From NCBI RefSeq assembly GCF_052324685.1, contig NC_135221.1, positions 21,679,371-21,743,370 on the forward strand: a DNA stretch of 64,000 nucleotides, in the 5' to 3' direction. This document shows positions 1 through 16,589 of the stretch, one piece after another (the first letter of the stretch is position 1; every line of letters starts with the position of its first letter). The stretch is from Brachyhypopomus gauderio. Its lineage: Eukaryota; Chordata; Actinopteri; Gymnotiformes; Hypopomidae. The notes under the pieces were generated by a model that made no database searches, was not told the origin of the DNA, and saw nothing but the letters and a program-made list of their open reading frames with translations. Position numbers and translations under genes: made by a program.

Positions 1-160
1 AGGGCTGCCCACCACTCTGGGCGTGTGTGCACCACAGCCCCCTATTAGTCACTAGTGTGTGTGTGCGTGTTCTAACTGCACAGAAGGGTAAATGCGGAGG
101 ACAAATTTCGATTGCAGTGAAATCACAATTGACAAATATGGCACATTTCATTTAATATTC
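1..160 (+). repeat. 3' part of a tRNA-derived SINE, cut by the window edge
   Basis: The first ~150 bases match the 3' half of the SINE at 56525-56830 nearly base for base: the 'agggctgcccaccactctgg' start, the 'cagccccct' block, the TG-rich stretch, 'gcggaggacaaatt' and the 'caaatatggcacattt' end. The tRNA-like head would lie left of the window. It sits in an intron of the Rag GTPase gene. Confidence 0.75.
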
Positions 161-625
161 ATCATCTGGTTTATTTTATACAGTAGTGTGATTATTTTGC
201 TTGGATGAAATGGCATCTGTTGTTCAAATTCCCATTTTAGCGGTTTGTCTTTTTGTTTGTTCCCTCTTGCTTCTCTGCTTATAATCAGAAATAGTGTTAT
301 TCTTGTGCCATATTGATGTTGTCAAAAACACCAGTATTGTATATCATGATGCTAAAGTAGGTGAAAATCTGGTTGTCATATTTGAACGTTGTTGGCACAA
401 CATTTGTTTCTTTTCACATTGTGTGCCTTCTAAAATGAGAACAGAAACACAGGTGTTTTTGATTCGTCTTTGTTTCGCTTGGTTACTTATTGCATGCTGT
501 TTCAGTTTTTGTGGCAAACCCGGATCCAGCACTTTGGCCCTCGGTTTCTTATTTGGCTAAATGTCAAATCAACTGTCAATCAAACCAAAGAGAGAGCTTA
601 ACCATTGTGTTTGTGTACATTTCAG

Positions 626-5163
<4,538 letters not shown>

Positions 5164-6023
5164 ACACCTCACCCTGCGTACATCGACGCACACTCCTTAG
5201 GTGAGAACACCTCACCCTGCGTACATCGACGCACACTCCTTAGGTGAGAACACCTCACCCTGCGTACATCGACGCACACTCCTTAGGTGAGAACACCTCA
5301 CCCTGCGTACATCGACGCACACTCCTTAGGTGAGAACACCTCACCCTGCGTACATCGACGCACTCTCCTTAGGTGAGAACACCTCACCCTGCGTACATCG
5401 ACGCACACTCCTTAGGTGAGAACACCTCACCCTGCGTACATCGACGCACACTCCTTAGGTGAGAACACCTCACCCTGCGTACATCGACGCACACTCCTTA
5501 GGTGAGAACACCTCACCCTGCGTACATCGGCGCACACTCCTTAGGTGAGAACACCTCACCCTGCGTACATCGACGCACACTCCTTAGGTGAGAACACCTC
5601 ACCCTGCGTACATCGACGCACTCTCCTTAGGTGAGAACACCTCACCCTGCGTACATCGGCGCACACTCCTTAGGTGAGAACACCTCACCCTGCGTACATC
5701 GACGCACTCTCCTTAGGTGAGAACACCTCACCCTGCGTACATCGACGCACACTCCTTAGGTGAGAACACCTCACCCTGCGTACATCGACGCACTCTCCTT
5801 AGGTGAGAACACCTCACCCTGCGTACATCGACGCACACTCCTTAGGTGAGAACACCTCACCCTGCGTACATCGACGCACACTCCTTAGGTGAGAACACCT
5901 CACCCTGCGTACATCGACGCACACTCCTTAGGTGAGAACACCTCACCCTGCGTACATCGACGCACACTCCTTAGGTGAGAACACCTCACCCTGCGTACAT
6001 CGACGCACACTCCTTAGGTGAGA
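5164..6023 (+). repeat. 43-bp minisatellite, 20 copies, immediately after the rraga stop codon
   Basis: The array is exactly 860 bp, 20 units of 43 bp, starting at the base after the TAG. Copies are nearly identical; the variants seen are cgAcgc to cgGcgc and gcaCAc to gcaCTc. Each unit holds TGCGT-acatcg-ACGCA, and each unit junction holds GGTGAG-aacac-CTCACC, so single strands could fold into two short stems per unit. Each unit also carries TTAG|GTGAGA, a good match to a 5' splice site. It lies in the presumed 3' UTR of rraga. Confidence 0.97.
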
Positions 6024-7880
6024 ACACCAGCACGTACGCTCAAGTACCAAAGCTGTTATTACAGGCGTCTCAATGTTTAACAAATAGGATTAGAATATGC
6101 ATGTTGCAGAAAAAGACGTGTGGTAATCTGGAAATTGGTAAAGCAATTTTGAATAAAAATTCAGGTGTTCACATTGGGGGCCCCACATGCAATTTTTAAA
6201 ATTATCAGATGTTGCACAATTTTTCAGTGCATGCCAAGAATAGAAACATCCCTATCTGCGCATTTATTGTGCAAAGTAAAACTTTTTAGAGATGTTTTAT
6301 ACAGAAGTTGTATTTTAATCCATACCATGCATAAGACATCTATAGAAAAATAGTAAATATTTACCAATGCATTCCTACAACATAAACTCCTTGTTTTGAT
6401 GGCTTGCTTTTTTCTATTCTTTCTTTAATCCAGCAGGGGGCATGTGCACCAGGTAAATGGCACCCTGAGGATTTCACTGCATCCAGGGTGTTTTTCTAGA
6501 GACTTCTCAGCCCATGTTAAGATGAGATGCTTCATCCCACCTTTGCCCCTGGAAATAATGCAGGTTGGAATTCAAGGACAGCTGGGCATAAATACAAAAT
6601 CATGTTTAAAAAGGGGGTTAAATGGGTTTTGAGGTGTAAAGCTAAAAAAATATATATATAGAAATATATATACCCAGATCTTTGCACAAGGATGCATATT
6701 TAAATGTACCCCTGTCACATGATTAGTGCCATACAATATGTCATTCAAACATCCACACATGCATAAAATAGTGGACACATCTGTCGTGATTATTTGCGAT
6801 TTTATCATTGGTTTGTATGGTTTAGAGTTGTTTTAGTGTGTTACCTCTTTGCCGCAGTACAGTCTCATGCAGAATGTTTAAAATAAGACAACAGTGACTC
6901 GAGTGTAAAGAGAAAGTCGACTATATTCCCAAAGTAGTCAGGATCCTTCTCAAATGAAGCACATTGTCACAGTTCATTTTATACACAAGCTGTTTGTATT
7001 TCCCTATTTATTTTTTTGGTGATGGCAAAAATAATAAAATAAAGATATGGATGTCCTGAAATTAAAATTAAATGCTCACTATTACCTGGTTTTCCTTGTG
7101 AACATGACCACAAATATTGAATTTATAAGGGCAAGTGCAGTTTCATAAACAGCACCTCAAGCCTGTCATCAAGGGACCACAGACAAAACTACTGTGAAAT
7201 CTAACTTGCTAAATGTGTTTCCTTAAGCTTGGACATCTGTTTACAAAAGCAGTAATCGACAACAAGTGTGACGTTTTTATTTTACTTCATGTGTTCAAGA
7301 ATGATTATTCGGATTTGGATCAAACTCAAGTGCTGCCCGAGCTACTTGCTTTAGCCTCGGATCACTAAAGCTCGAGACCAGAGACCTCAGGCTTTTTCTA
7401 GCCTAGTAATGGGCCAAATTCCACATTTTGCTTGAATTTGCCCTTTAGTAGCATGTATAGCTAGTATCAGTCTTTGTGTGGGAAATACCTCTGCCGTTTT
7501 TTACTACAGCACAATGCAGTCACTTTCTGGAATCTTCAGATATTCGTGTTGGAATTGATTCAGAAAGTATTCAGCTTCCTTTACTTGTTACACACTTTGT
7601 GTATTTGTGGAATTAATTGCTGTTTAACAGAAGTAATTGCTGTGTTTACGTATCAGTTTTCATTTAATCAACCATAACGATAACGTGAGCATGTTTTTAG
7701 TAAGTGTTGAAAATTAAAAATCAAAACTGAAATACTTTGATTTCAGTTTTTTTTAATTGTGTCCAGACCATTTGATGTGCTATTCCAAACTGTGATGAGG
7801 TACATCCTGTTTGCTTTAATTTTCCTTTGAAATGTGTCTAGAAGTCATAGTCTCTCTGTTGCCATTTGAATTAATTGTAC
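6024..7880. other. Presumed rraga 3' UTR and flank; no gene seen
   Basis: AT-rich unique-looking sequence with no convincing coding exon. AATAAA-type signals occur near 6152 and in a cluster at 7029-7041, so the rraga mRNA could end at either. A short (TA)n run lies near 6650. Confidence 0.5.
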
Positions 7881-8240
7881 AGTCGCATAACTGGGTGTAT
7901 ATAAGCTCATAAGTTACACTGCACAAGACAGGACAAAACCAATCTATGAAGTCCAAAGTACCGTGTGCAGACTTTTTCAATACATTTTTTTGCAAGGCAT
8001 AGGTCAGCTCCCCACTCCCACCTTCACCCTCTGAATCTGTGGAATGACCTTTTGGCAGTTCATAGATGCTCGATATCCCATCTGGTGGACACTGAGAGTA
8101 TATGCCATGACCAATGGAATAAACTGCTCAAATCCAAGTGTGCAAAGCTTGTAGAGATATATCCAAGAAGACCAGAGAAAATGGTTTCTATAAGTACTGA
8201 ATAAAGTATCTTTGTAAATAAGATGTTTCAATTTTTGCTT
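7880..8240 (+). mobile_element. Internally deleted Tc1-like relic
   Basis: Near 7925-7965 the sequence resembles Tc1 5' leader (acaggacaaaaccaa, then tctatgaagtccaaag). Near 8140-8170 it resembles a transposase C-terminus (AKLVEIYPRRPE; the family often has AKLV..YPRR.EA). The middle is missing or unrecognisable. Similarity is from family knowledge, and the boundaries are approximate. Confidence 0.5.
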
Positions 8241-8379
8241 TTACCTTTTTGGACATCTCCAAAGACCTGTTTTTACTTCATTATGGGTGACTAAGTAGAG
8301 ATGTGTGTGTCACAAAAGCTCCCACTGTACATCATGCTTTGTGCAATAGCACCCTCGACTGTTCAGTGAGATTTTTATT

Positions 8380-10410
8380 ATTATTAATAATAATAATAAT
8401 CTTTATTTGTATAGCACCTTTCATACATACATGCAACTCAAAGTGCTTTACAGAATAAATAAAAAGAAACATTAATAAGAAGCAAAGATAAGACAAAAGA
8501 AAATGTTAAAAGAAATTAAAGATAAAAAGGAAATAAATATAATAAAATAATGACAAATTATAAAATAATAATGTAATAAAATAACAATGTAACTAATTAA
8601 AATGTGTAAAGTAAATAAGATAATAATCTGGAAAACTATTAAAATAATTAGAACGGAGTTAGAGATTCTTAACTAAAAGCAGATCTAAACAGGAAGGTTT
8701 TGAGACTCTTCTTGAAGCTATGCAGGGATGAAATGCCTCTGAGCTCTTCAGAAAGAGAGTTCCAGAGCTTTGGGTCATAGTGGCTAAAAGCACCCTCGCC
8801 AATCTTTAATCAGCTTTTAGGAATCACCAGTAAATTACTGTTTGAAGACTTGAGAAACCTGACGGGAACATATCTAATCATCATTTCACTGAGGTAAAGA
8901 GGAGAGCAAGATCATGAAGACATTTAAAAACCATCAGCAGAACCTTAAAATCTATTCTAAAGCTGACAGGTAACCAGTGCAGTGAGTGGAGTGCAGGTGT
9001 AATATGATCTCTCTTTCTCCTGCGGGTCAGTTCCCTTGCAGCAGCATTCTGAACACGCTGTAGGTGAGAAATAGAGCTCTTTGGAAGAGCAGATAGAACA
9101 ACGTTACAATAATCTAGCCTTGATTTGATAAATGCATAGACAAGTTTTTCACTGTCAGCAGGAGAGAGCATATCTCGGACCTTAGCAATGTTTCGAAGGT
9201 GAAAATAAGCTGTCTTGCATGTAGTCATGATGTGTGATTTGAAGCTGAGCTCATTATCAAAGGTGACACCCAGGTACTTAACACATAGTTTAGCATTCAG
9301 ATTCATTTGATTTAAATAAGTCTGGACATCATTCCTTTGTGAATCACTACCAAGAACAAGAACCTCTGTCTTTATTTAATTGCAGAAAATTGTCAGACAT
9401 CCATGTCTGTATATCACCTATGCAGTCAAACAGTGAGCAAATTGATTTTAGGGCTTTAGGTTCTAGAGAAATGTAAAGTTGAGTGTCATCTGCATATTGA
9501 TGATAACTGATACCATGTTTGTTAATGATATGTGGTAACGGAAGCATATATAGGTTGAACAGTAACGTCCCAAGAATTGATCCTTGGGGGACACCACAAG
9601 TTATTTTTTGATGTGTGGAGGAAGAGGTACCTAATGCTACATAGGAATCACGCCCAGTTAGGTATGATCTAAACCAGTCTAAGACTAAGCCACTAAGGCC
9701 TACCCAGCTCTGTAGTCGATCAAGAAGTATTTCATGATCAACGGTGTCAAAAGCGGCACTTAAATCTAGCAGAAAAATGACTGAGTTTGCCTGCATCCTT
9801 ATTCAATCTCAGGTCATTTACTACCTTAACTAGTGCTGTTTCAGTGCTGTGGAGAGCTCTGAAACCAGATTGAAAAGTGTCATTTATTTGATTTACTTTG
9901 ACTTAATCATTCAACTGGATTGACACAACTTTTTCAATGATTTTGCTAAGAAAGGAAAGGTTAGATATAGGTCGATAGTTATTGAGAATTGTGGGATCAA
10001 GATTTCTGTTCTTTAATAGTGGTTTAACCATAGCAGTGTTAAGAATATTAGGGAATTCACCCAATTGCAGAGACTGATTTAACAATCGTTAGAACTTCAT
10101 TTGCTAATGAGTTCAGAATCTAGTGTTACCGTGTCAACTTCTTGGAAATAAGACATATTAAAGTTAGGCTGAGTAACTGATCTAAGGGTTGATAGTCTAT
10201 TAGTGCTTGTTGCTATTTTCTGCCTTATACTAGTAATCTTGTCCCTAAAAAATATTGCAAACTCATCACATTTTTCAACTGAAACCGTTTCAGGGAAGAC
10301 ACAGGAAGTGAGGTTTACTAGCTGATCTATACTTCTGAACAAGGCAGCTTATTGAAAAAGGAAAACATTCTCTTGAATTTCATGATTTTTATTAATTGTA
10401 CTCTTCCTTT
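8380..10410 (-). mobile_element. L2/CR1-type LINE, 5'-truncated, reverse transcriptase broken by frameshifts
   Basis: Minus-strand reverse transcriptase pieces run in order from the right: 10342-10097 (region before the fingers), 10085-9903 (GEFPNILNTAMVKPLLK, NNYRPISNLSFLSKIIEK), 9796-9347 (FLLDLSAAFDTVDHEILLDRL, GVPQGSILGTLLF, catalytic QYADDTQLY), and 9306-8881 (KYLGVTFDNELSF, RVQNAAARELT, LHSLHWLPV). The 3' end at ~8380-8460 has the conserved tail 'tttgtatagcacctttcata...caaagtgctttacag' and a short (TAA)n-like terminus. No endonuclease domain is present, so it is 5'-truncated. The broken frames make it inactive. Confidence 0.93.
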
Positions 10411-11318
10411 GGCAGCATCCTTTGGTCATATTGCTGTTAAACTATCCATGTTGAGCTGATAGCCAGGCCTATTTGACAAAAATACCTCACCGTATTACCA
10501 TCGTGTGGTTTTGCAGTGGAGATGCTTCAGTGTACCTGGCCTATGTGCAGTGTTGTTTGCAGATGTAGTCAACATCGGCTGCTTACTGTTCAAGCCAAAC
10601 ATCTAATCAGCGAACAAGAGCTGTGCTTCAGAGGAATGTACTTTTTCCATCCAGCCCACACCAATATGACATCCTGGAGTATTATTGGTTGCAGACTTTT
10701 AAAAACCTTTGGCTAATATCAAAGCAACATTTGGAAAAAATTAATTGTTATTGTTAATTGTTGAAAACCATTGTTTGATGAACAAATATGAAACCCTGTA
10801 AAAATCTGCAAAGCTTCAATATGCAGGTCTTCATTGTGTTCCTATATAAAGTGCGTTGCTACAAAAATAAATACACACACAAAAACCCATCAGCCTTACC
10901 GAGCCCTAGCGACTCTTGGAATTCTCAGTAAATCTGTAAACTAGTTAATAGATTTTGAGTTAGGTGTCGAAGCTTAACATTAACACTTCATTCAAAATAG
11001 CTCGGAGCAAGTAGCAGGACAAAAGAGACTAACATAAATATCTAATTAATGATGTAAAAAAAAAAATAAATTGAAATGATGGGTAATTAAGAATTGTAAT
11101 ATGTTAGAAGGCAAAATCATTAGGCATGATAAAAGAAAGTTTGTTATAAATAATATAATTAGATTTTTCATCCAAATGGAAATGCATCAATAGTTATTTT
11201 TGTACTTTTAATTCTTAGCTTTTAAAAAGAAGCTAATTGAGTCATCAGTGGGTATCATCTCATACTTAGTCATCACTAGGCCTGATATCCGTGTGTGCAT
11301 TTTCTGTTCATATATATA
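10411..11318. other. AT-rich intergenic stretch, nothing recognised
   Basis: No ORF with protein-like composition, no structured RNA and no transposon signature that I recognise. Confidence 0.4.
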
Positions 11319-11741
11319 CTGCTCAAAAAATAAAGGGAACCCTAAAATAACACAACCTAGATCTCAATTAATAAAATATCCCAGTTGAAAAACACCTGGG
11401 CATGCTCCTGATGAAGCGGCGGATGTTCTCCTGAGGAATCTCCTCCCAGACCTGGATTAAAGCGTCAGTCAACTCCTGGACAGTCTGTGGTGCAAAGTGG
11501 TGTTGATGGATGATGTCCCAGATGTGATCAATTGGATTCAGGTCTGGGGAACAGGCAGACCAGTCCATAACATCAATGCCTTCATCATGCAGGAACTGCT
11601 GACACACTTAAGCCACATTAGGCCTAGCAGTGTCATGCATCAGAAGGAACCCAGGACCCACTGCACCAGCATATGGTCTCACAATGGCTCTGAGGATCTC
11701 ATATTTTGTTTGTGTTCCCCTTATTTTTTTGAGCAGTGTAT
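11319..11741 (-). mobile_element. Short Tc1/mariner element with terminal inverted repeats
   Basis: It begins 'actgctcaaaaaataaaggg' (about 11329) and ends 'ccccttatttttttgagcag' (about 11737), inverted copies of each other. The minus strand 11607-11368 encodes a transposase C-terminus (VMDWSACSPDLNPIDHIWDI) containing the SPDLNPI..WD context of the last catalytic acid, here replaced within IDHIWDI. It is about 420 bp, so most of the transposase has been deleted. Confidence 0.88.
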
Positions 11742-12164
11742 TTTGGCCCAGTCCCATTTCACCCCTTGACCCCTACCACTTGGCCCTCTTCCTCTGATTT
11801 TACACATACATGTCTAGGGGTAGGCAGTCCTGATTCTTGGTGGATATAAGGATAGGAGGAAATTTTAGGGCTGCATGGTCTTGCAAAGGACTTTTTAAAC
11901 CAGAGTGTTATGAGAACTTGGATCTGCTAGTGACCAAAGATACCCACAAATGTATTTTCTTCATGAATAAATATAAAAAAATCACTTGTGCACTACAATC
12001 CAACATTTTGACATATTTTCTTGTTGCATTCCTCCACTTTGGTGTATCACAGCCAAAATGTAACTAATGTCCTGCAGAATGGATGCTGAACTTCACTGCT
12101 CCTCTAATATGTGACTACTTGGCCGGGAAACAAGGACCTTAACTTTATATATAGAACCATCCTG

Positions 12165-12405
12165 CGCACCACGGACTTGTGCTAATGGGTCGCCCAATGG
12201 CGGATTCATTCCCTTTTGAGTCTTGGTCCTCCCGAGATTTCTTCCTAATCCCCACCATCATAGGGAGTTTTTCCTTGCCGCTGTCGCCTTTGGCCTGCTC
12301 ATTAGGGATCTGGATCCATACGATTGTAAAGCTGCTTTGTGACATGTGTTGTGAAAAGCGCTATATAAATAAATTTAATATATAAAATGTAAATGTAAAT
12401 GTAAT
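12165..12405 (+). mobile_element. L2-type LINE 3' tail
   Basis: A plus-strand copy of the 3' terminus also seen at 16365-16585 and, inverted, at 14160-14413 and 49920-50170. Shared blocks are the 'cttttgagtcttggtcctcc' segment, 'gggagtttttccttgccgct', 'ctgctttgtgacatgtgttg' and 'gaaaagcgctatataaataa', followed by a short (aaatgt)n tail. No coding part. Confidence 0.85.
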
Positions 12406-13139
12406 ATCAGTGCACACTGGCAGGGCTGCCTAAACAGCACCTCTGATAGCTTAGTGATGGAGCAGAATTCGAGGGAACACTTGAAAGCTAGCAGTAGGGA
12501 GGGAAGAAATAGGATTGGGACTAAGACTCTGAAAATACTCAGTATTGTCTCAAAACAATAAGATTCAGGTCTTCGTCCTTAATAATCCAAAGGCAACAAT
12601 GCCAAGATTTCTTCAAGTGTAAGAAGAAACCATGAGAGGACCAGACTCAAAAGCGAGAACCATCCTCCTTTGGGGAAACAGCGCTTGCACAAACAAGAAA
12701 AGCATTGAATGGAAACAGAGATGCTTGCTGTAGCCTTGCACCAGCACTGCCTAACAGAGAGACATGACAAAGAGATGCAACAAATAGGCAAAGATGCATT
12801 AAGTATGCATCTGTAGTTATATAACTAATAGTCAGGTTAAACAGGTATGCTTTTAATCTAGACTTAAAATGTTAGTGTGTCTGTCTTGCATATTTACAGG
12901 AATGCTATTAGCTGAGGGCCATCATGGGAAAAAAAATCTTCCTGTTATAGTTTTCACTTAGGTACTTGGGCAGAAGATCACCTTGAACTTTCTAAGTTAG
13001 TAATAGTGTTTTGTAGATAATATGTAACTAATGACTGGTGCTGTGTCAACACAAAGTGGGCAGTATCCCACAGTTCAGTATGATCAAATCTGCGGATTGT
13101 GGTCACAACTCACAATGTACTTTGTTCAGGATGCCCCAG

Positions 13140-13290
13140 ACTTTGTAATATGTAATATAACATTTGGGAAAGAGGTGATTCAAGTGTTTTTGAATATAGG
13201 ACTTTATGGAGAATGGTCATGTCTGTTAGGGCCAACATGTCTGAGGAATGTTTCCAGCACATCGCTAAATCTATACCACAAAGATGTATA
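13140..13290 (+). mobile_element. Fragmentary Tc1 relic
   Basis: Short blocks such as 'gaggtgattcaagtgttttt' and 'tgaggaatgtttccagcaca' parallel blocks of the adjacent Tc1 at 13311-14726 ('aggtgatttaagtgactttg'; 'gagaaatgtttccagtacct'), joined with the middle missing. Probably an internally deleted copy of the same family. Confidence 0.55.
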
Positions 13291-13310
13291 TAAATGTATA
13301 TATATACTCT

Positions 13311-14726
13311 CACCAGCCACTTTATTAGGTACACCTGTCCAACTGCTCATTAACGCAAATGTCAAATCAGCCAATCACATGGCAGCAACTCAATGCATTT
13401 AGGCATGTAGACATGGCCAAGACGATTAGCTGCAGTTCAAACCGAGCATCAGAATGGGGAAGAAAGGTGATTTAAGTGACTTTGAACATGGCATGGTTGT
13501 TGGTGCCAGACATGCTGGTCTGAGTATTTCAGAAACTGTTGATCTACTGGGATTTTCACACAACCATCTCTAGGGTTTAGAGAGAAAGGTCTAAAAAAGA
13601 GGAAATATCCAGTGAGCGGCAGTTCTGTGGGTGCAAATGCCTTGTTGACGCCAAAGGTCAGAGGATACTGGCCAGACTGGATAGATCTGATAGAACAGTA
13701 ACTCAACCAGTGGTTACAACGAAGGCATGCAGAAGAGCATCTCTGAACGCACAACACACCAAACCTTGAGGCGGATGGGCTACAGCAGCAAAAGACCACA
13801 CCGGGTTCCACTCCTGTAAGCTAAGAACAGGAAACAGGCAATTCGCACAGGCTCACCAAAATTATACAATAGAAGATTGGAAAATGTTGCCTGGCCTGAT
13901 TAGTCTCGATATACGAGTCAGAATTTGGCAACATGGAGGCATGGATCCATCCAACGATTCAGGCTGGTGGTGGTGGTGCAATGGTGTGGGGGATATTTTA
14001 CTGGCACACTTTGGGCCCATTGGTACCAATTCAGCATTGTGTCAACGCCACAGCCAAACTGAGTATTGTTGCTGACCATGTCCATCCCTTTATGACCACA
14101 GTCTACCCATCTTCTGATGGCTACTTCCGACAGGATAACGTGCCATGTCATAAAGTGTAAATCAATCAATCAAATTTTATTTATATAGCGCTTTTTACAA
14201 CAGTTGTTGTCACAAAGCAGCTTTACAAGTGCCGAGTCCAAGCCCCCAGTGAGCAAGCCAAGGGCGACAGTGGCAAGGAAAAACTCCCTAAGGGTATGAG
14301 GAAGAAACCTTGAGAGGAACCCAACCTCCTCTGGCCGACGCCGGTCACCATGCCAATGACAACAATTTACACAGAAGAACAATTTAGACATGTAAGGGAT
14401 AATGTCCATTTTGGTGTAGGAATCATCTCAGACTGGTCTCTTGAACACGACTAGTTCACTGTACTTGAATGGCCTCCACAGTCACCAGATCTCAATCCAA
14501 TAGGGCACATTTGGGATGTGGTGGAACGGGAGATTCACATCATGGATGTGCAGCCGACAAATCTGCAGCAACTGTGTGATGCTATCATGTCAATATGGAC
14601 CAGACTCTCTGAGAAATGTTTCCAGTACCTTGTTGAATCTGCCATGAAGGATTAAGGCAGTTCTGAAGACAAAAGGGGGTCCAACCCGGTACTAGCAAGG
14701 TGTACCTAATAATAAATTGGCCAGTG
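13311..14726 (+). mobile_element. Tc1/mariner transposon, degenerate, interrupted by an L2 tail
   Basis: Terminal inverted repeats: 'caccagccactttattaggt' at 13311 and, inverted, at 14699-14726. The plus strand has decayed transposase: KGDLSDFEHGMVVGARHAGLSISETV near 13455, GGGGAMVWGIFYWHTLGPLVP and the second catalytic Asp in GYFRQDNVPCHK near 13970-14150, then (after the insertion) [23 protein letters not shown] near 14470. Several stops. The copy is inactive. Confidence 0.9.
14160..14413 (-). mobile_element. L2-type LINE 3' tail inserted in the Tc1 element
   Basis: The reverse complement of the L2 tail: (aatc)n repeats, then 'aaattttatttatatagcgc' and 'ttgtcacaaagcagctttac'. It is flanked by a candidate 5-bp target duplication gtgta (14155-14159 and 14414-14418) and splits the Tc1 transposase exactly there, so it is younger than that Tc1. 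Confidence 0.88.
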
Positions 14727-15595
14727 ACACTATATTGCCAAAAAGTATTTACTCACCTTCCTTGAATCACATATGAGCTCCAGTGATATCCCATTCCTAA
14801 TCCATAGAGTTCAATATGACATTGGCCCACCCTTTGCAGCTAGAACAGCTTCAACTCTTCTGGGAAGGCTGTCCACAACGTTTAGGTGTGTTTATGGGGA
14901 TCTTTGAGCATTCTTCCAGAAGCGCATTTGTGAGGTCACATACTGATGTTGGAAAAGAAGGCCTGGCTCTCAGTCTCCGCTCTAATTCATCCCAAAGGTG
15001 TTCTATCAGGTTGAGGTCAGGACTCTTTGCAGACCAGTCAAGTTCATCCACACCAGACAAGGTCTTTATGGACCTTGATTTGTGCACTGGTGCACAGTCA
15101 TGTTGGAAGAGGAAGGGGCCAGCTCCAAACTGTTCCCACAAAGATGGGAGCATGGAATTGTCCAAAATGTCTTGGTATGCTAAAGCAATCAGAGTTCCTT
15201 TCACTGGAACTAAGGGGCCAAGCCCAGCTTCTGAAAAACAACTCCACACCATAATCCCCCCTCCACCAAAGTTTACACTTGGCACAATGCAGTCAGACAA
15301 GGACCGTTCTCCTGGCAGCCGCCAAACCCAGACTCGTCCATCAGATTGCCAGATGGAGAAATGCGATTTGACATCCCAGAGAATGCGCCTCCACTGCTCT
15401 AGAGTCCAGTGGTGGTGTGCTTTACACATGACGTTTCTACATGAAGTTTGGATGTCTGTAGTGACTGACTCTGCAAAAAGTTGCCGATCTCTTCGCACTA
15501 TGTGCTTCATCATCTGTTGACCCCACTCCATCAGTTTATGTGGCCAACCACTTTGTGGCTGAGTTGCTGTCGTTCCCAAATACTTCTAGCCATTC
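14727..15595 (-). mobile_element. Tc1/mariner transposase gene, 5' part cut off by a LINE
   Basis: The minus-strand ORF 15579-14851 (242 aa) reads [84 protein letters not shown] (second catalytic Asp) and [20 protein letters not shown] (final Glu), a Tc1 DDE transposase. The first catalytic Asp lies at the WD..HF position, where Ser-Asp-Glu is usual but the copy reads DVKSHF, so it is probably dead. Roughly 40 codons present in the family after HHHW are missing. The intact right terminus begins 'acactatattgccaaaaagt'. The N-terminal region is lost at the LINE junction near 15595. Confidence 0.92.
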
Positions 15596-16585
15596 GCTAA
15601 GTAGAACTTACTTCCCTACCTACCAAACCATTGAGACTGTGTCTGTTAACCGTGGCAGATATAGGAATAACAGGGCGATATGTTTTAAAAATCTAATAAA
15701 ATTAAATAATCAACATGAAGTGAGCAGCAATATTAAGCTAAGGCTAGGACTTCTAAACATTAGATCACTTGCATCAAAAGCTGTGATAGTAAACGGAATA
15801 ATCTCAGATAACAGACTAAATGCACTCTGTTTAACAGAGACATGGGCTAGAGTAGACGAATATGTAAGTTTTAATGAAGCAGCTCCTCCTGGATACAGTT
15901 ATGTTCATCAGCCCCGTATCACAGGGCATGGAGGTGGAGTAGCCACAATATATGACACAGATATAGGTTTTACTGTAAAACCTATATAATGGAATTATAT
16001 TAATTATATAGTAATCTTCCTGCCTTTATTCGGGACTCAGACACAGTCTCAATGTTTTAAAACTCGACTAAAGACTTATCTGTTTAGTTTGGCCTTTGAA
16101 TAATCTGTTACATATTTACCACATCACATATCTTTCTTCTCCGAGTTTCACCTGGGGAGTAACACTGCAGCCGGAGCCTACAATACCAGTATCATCGCTC
16201 CGACACGGAATGAAAACCTGGCATTCATCACAAGACATTTACACTGACAATATCAACATCCAGAACTTTCATTCTAGTTACCTTATACTTAGCCTGATTG
16301 TGTGATTTATTTGTGACTTGTGTATTCATCTGTATAATTTGTTTTTGTGTAATTTGTGTATTAACGGGCCACCCAATGGAGGATGGATTCCCTTTTGAGT
16401 CTTGGTCCTCCCAAGGTTTCTTCCTATTCCCCACCATCTAGGGAGTTTTTCCTCGCCACTGTCGCCTTTGGCTTGCTCATTAGGGTTTTGGACCCATAGT
16501 ATTGTTAACCTTGTAAATCCTGTAAAGCACTTTGTGACAACATATGTTGTGAAAAGCGAAATACAAATACATTTGATTTGATTTG
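15596..16585 (+). mobile_element. L2-type LINE, endonuclease fragment joined to the 3' tail
   Basis: The plus strand 15720-15985 encodes an AP-endonuclease N-terminus (LRLGLLNIRSLASKA, LNALCLTETWA, GYSYVHQPRITGHGGGVATIY). After about 16030 the sequence jumps to the 3' end of the reverse transcriptase and UTR (KTRLKTYLFSLAFE-like, then the tail at 16365-16585 ending in tandem gattt repeats). The whole reverse transcriptase core is deleted. Confidence 0.88.
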
Positions 16586-16589
16586 ATAT

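Noticed and set aside
5164-6023. Regular 43-bp repeats resembling a CRISPR array
   Set aside because: There are no variable spacers; the units are directly contiguous and the context is a vertebrate gene.
14816-15520. Plus-strand 234-aa ORF
   Set aside because: Antisense to the Tc1 transposase on the minus strand, which carries the DDE-type motifs.
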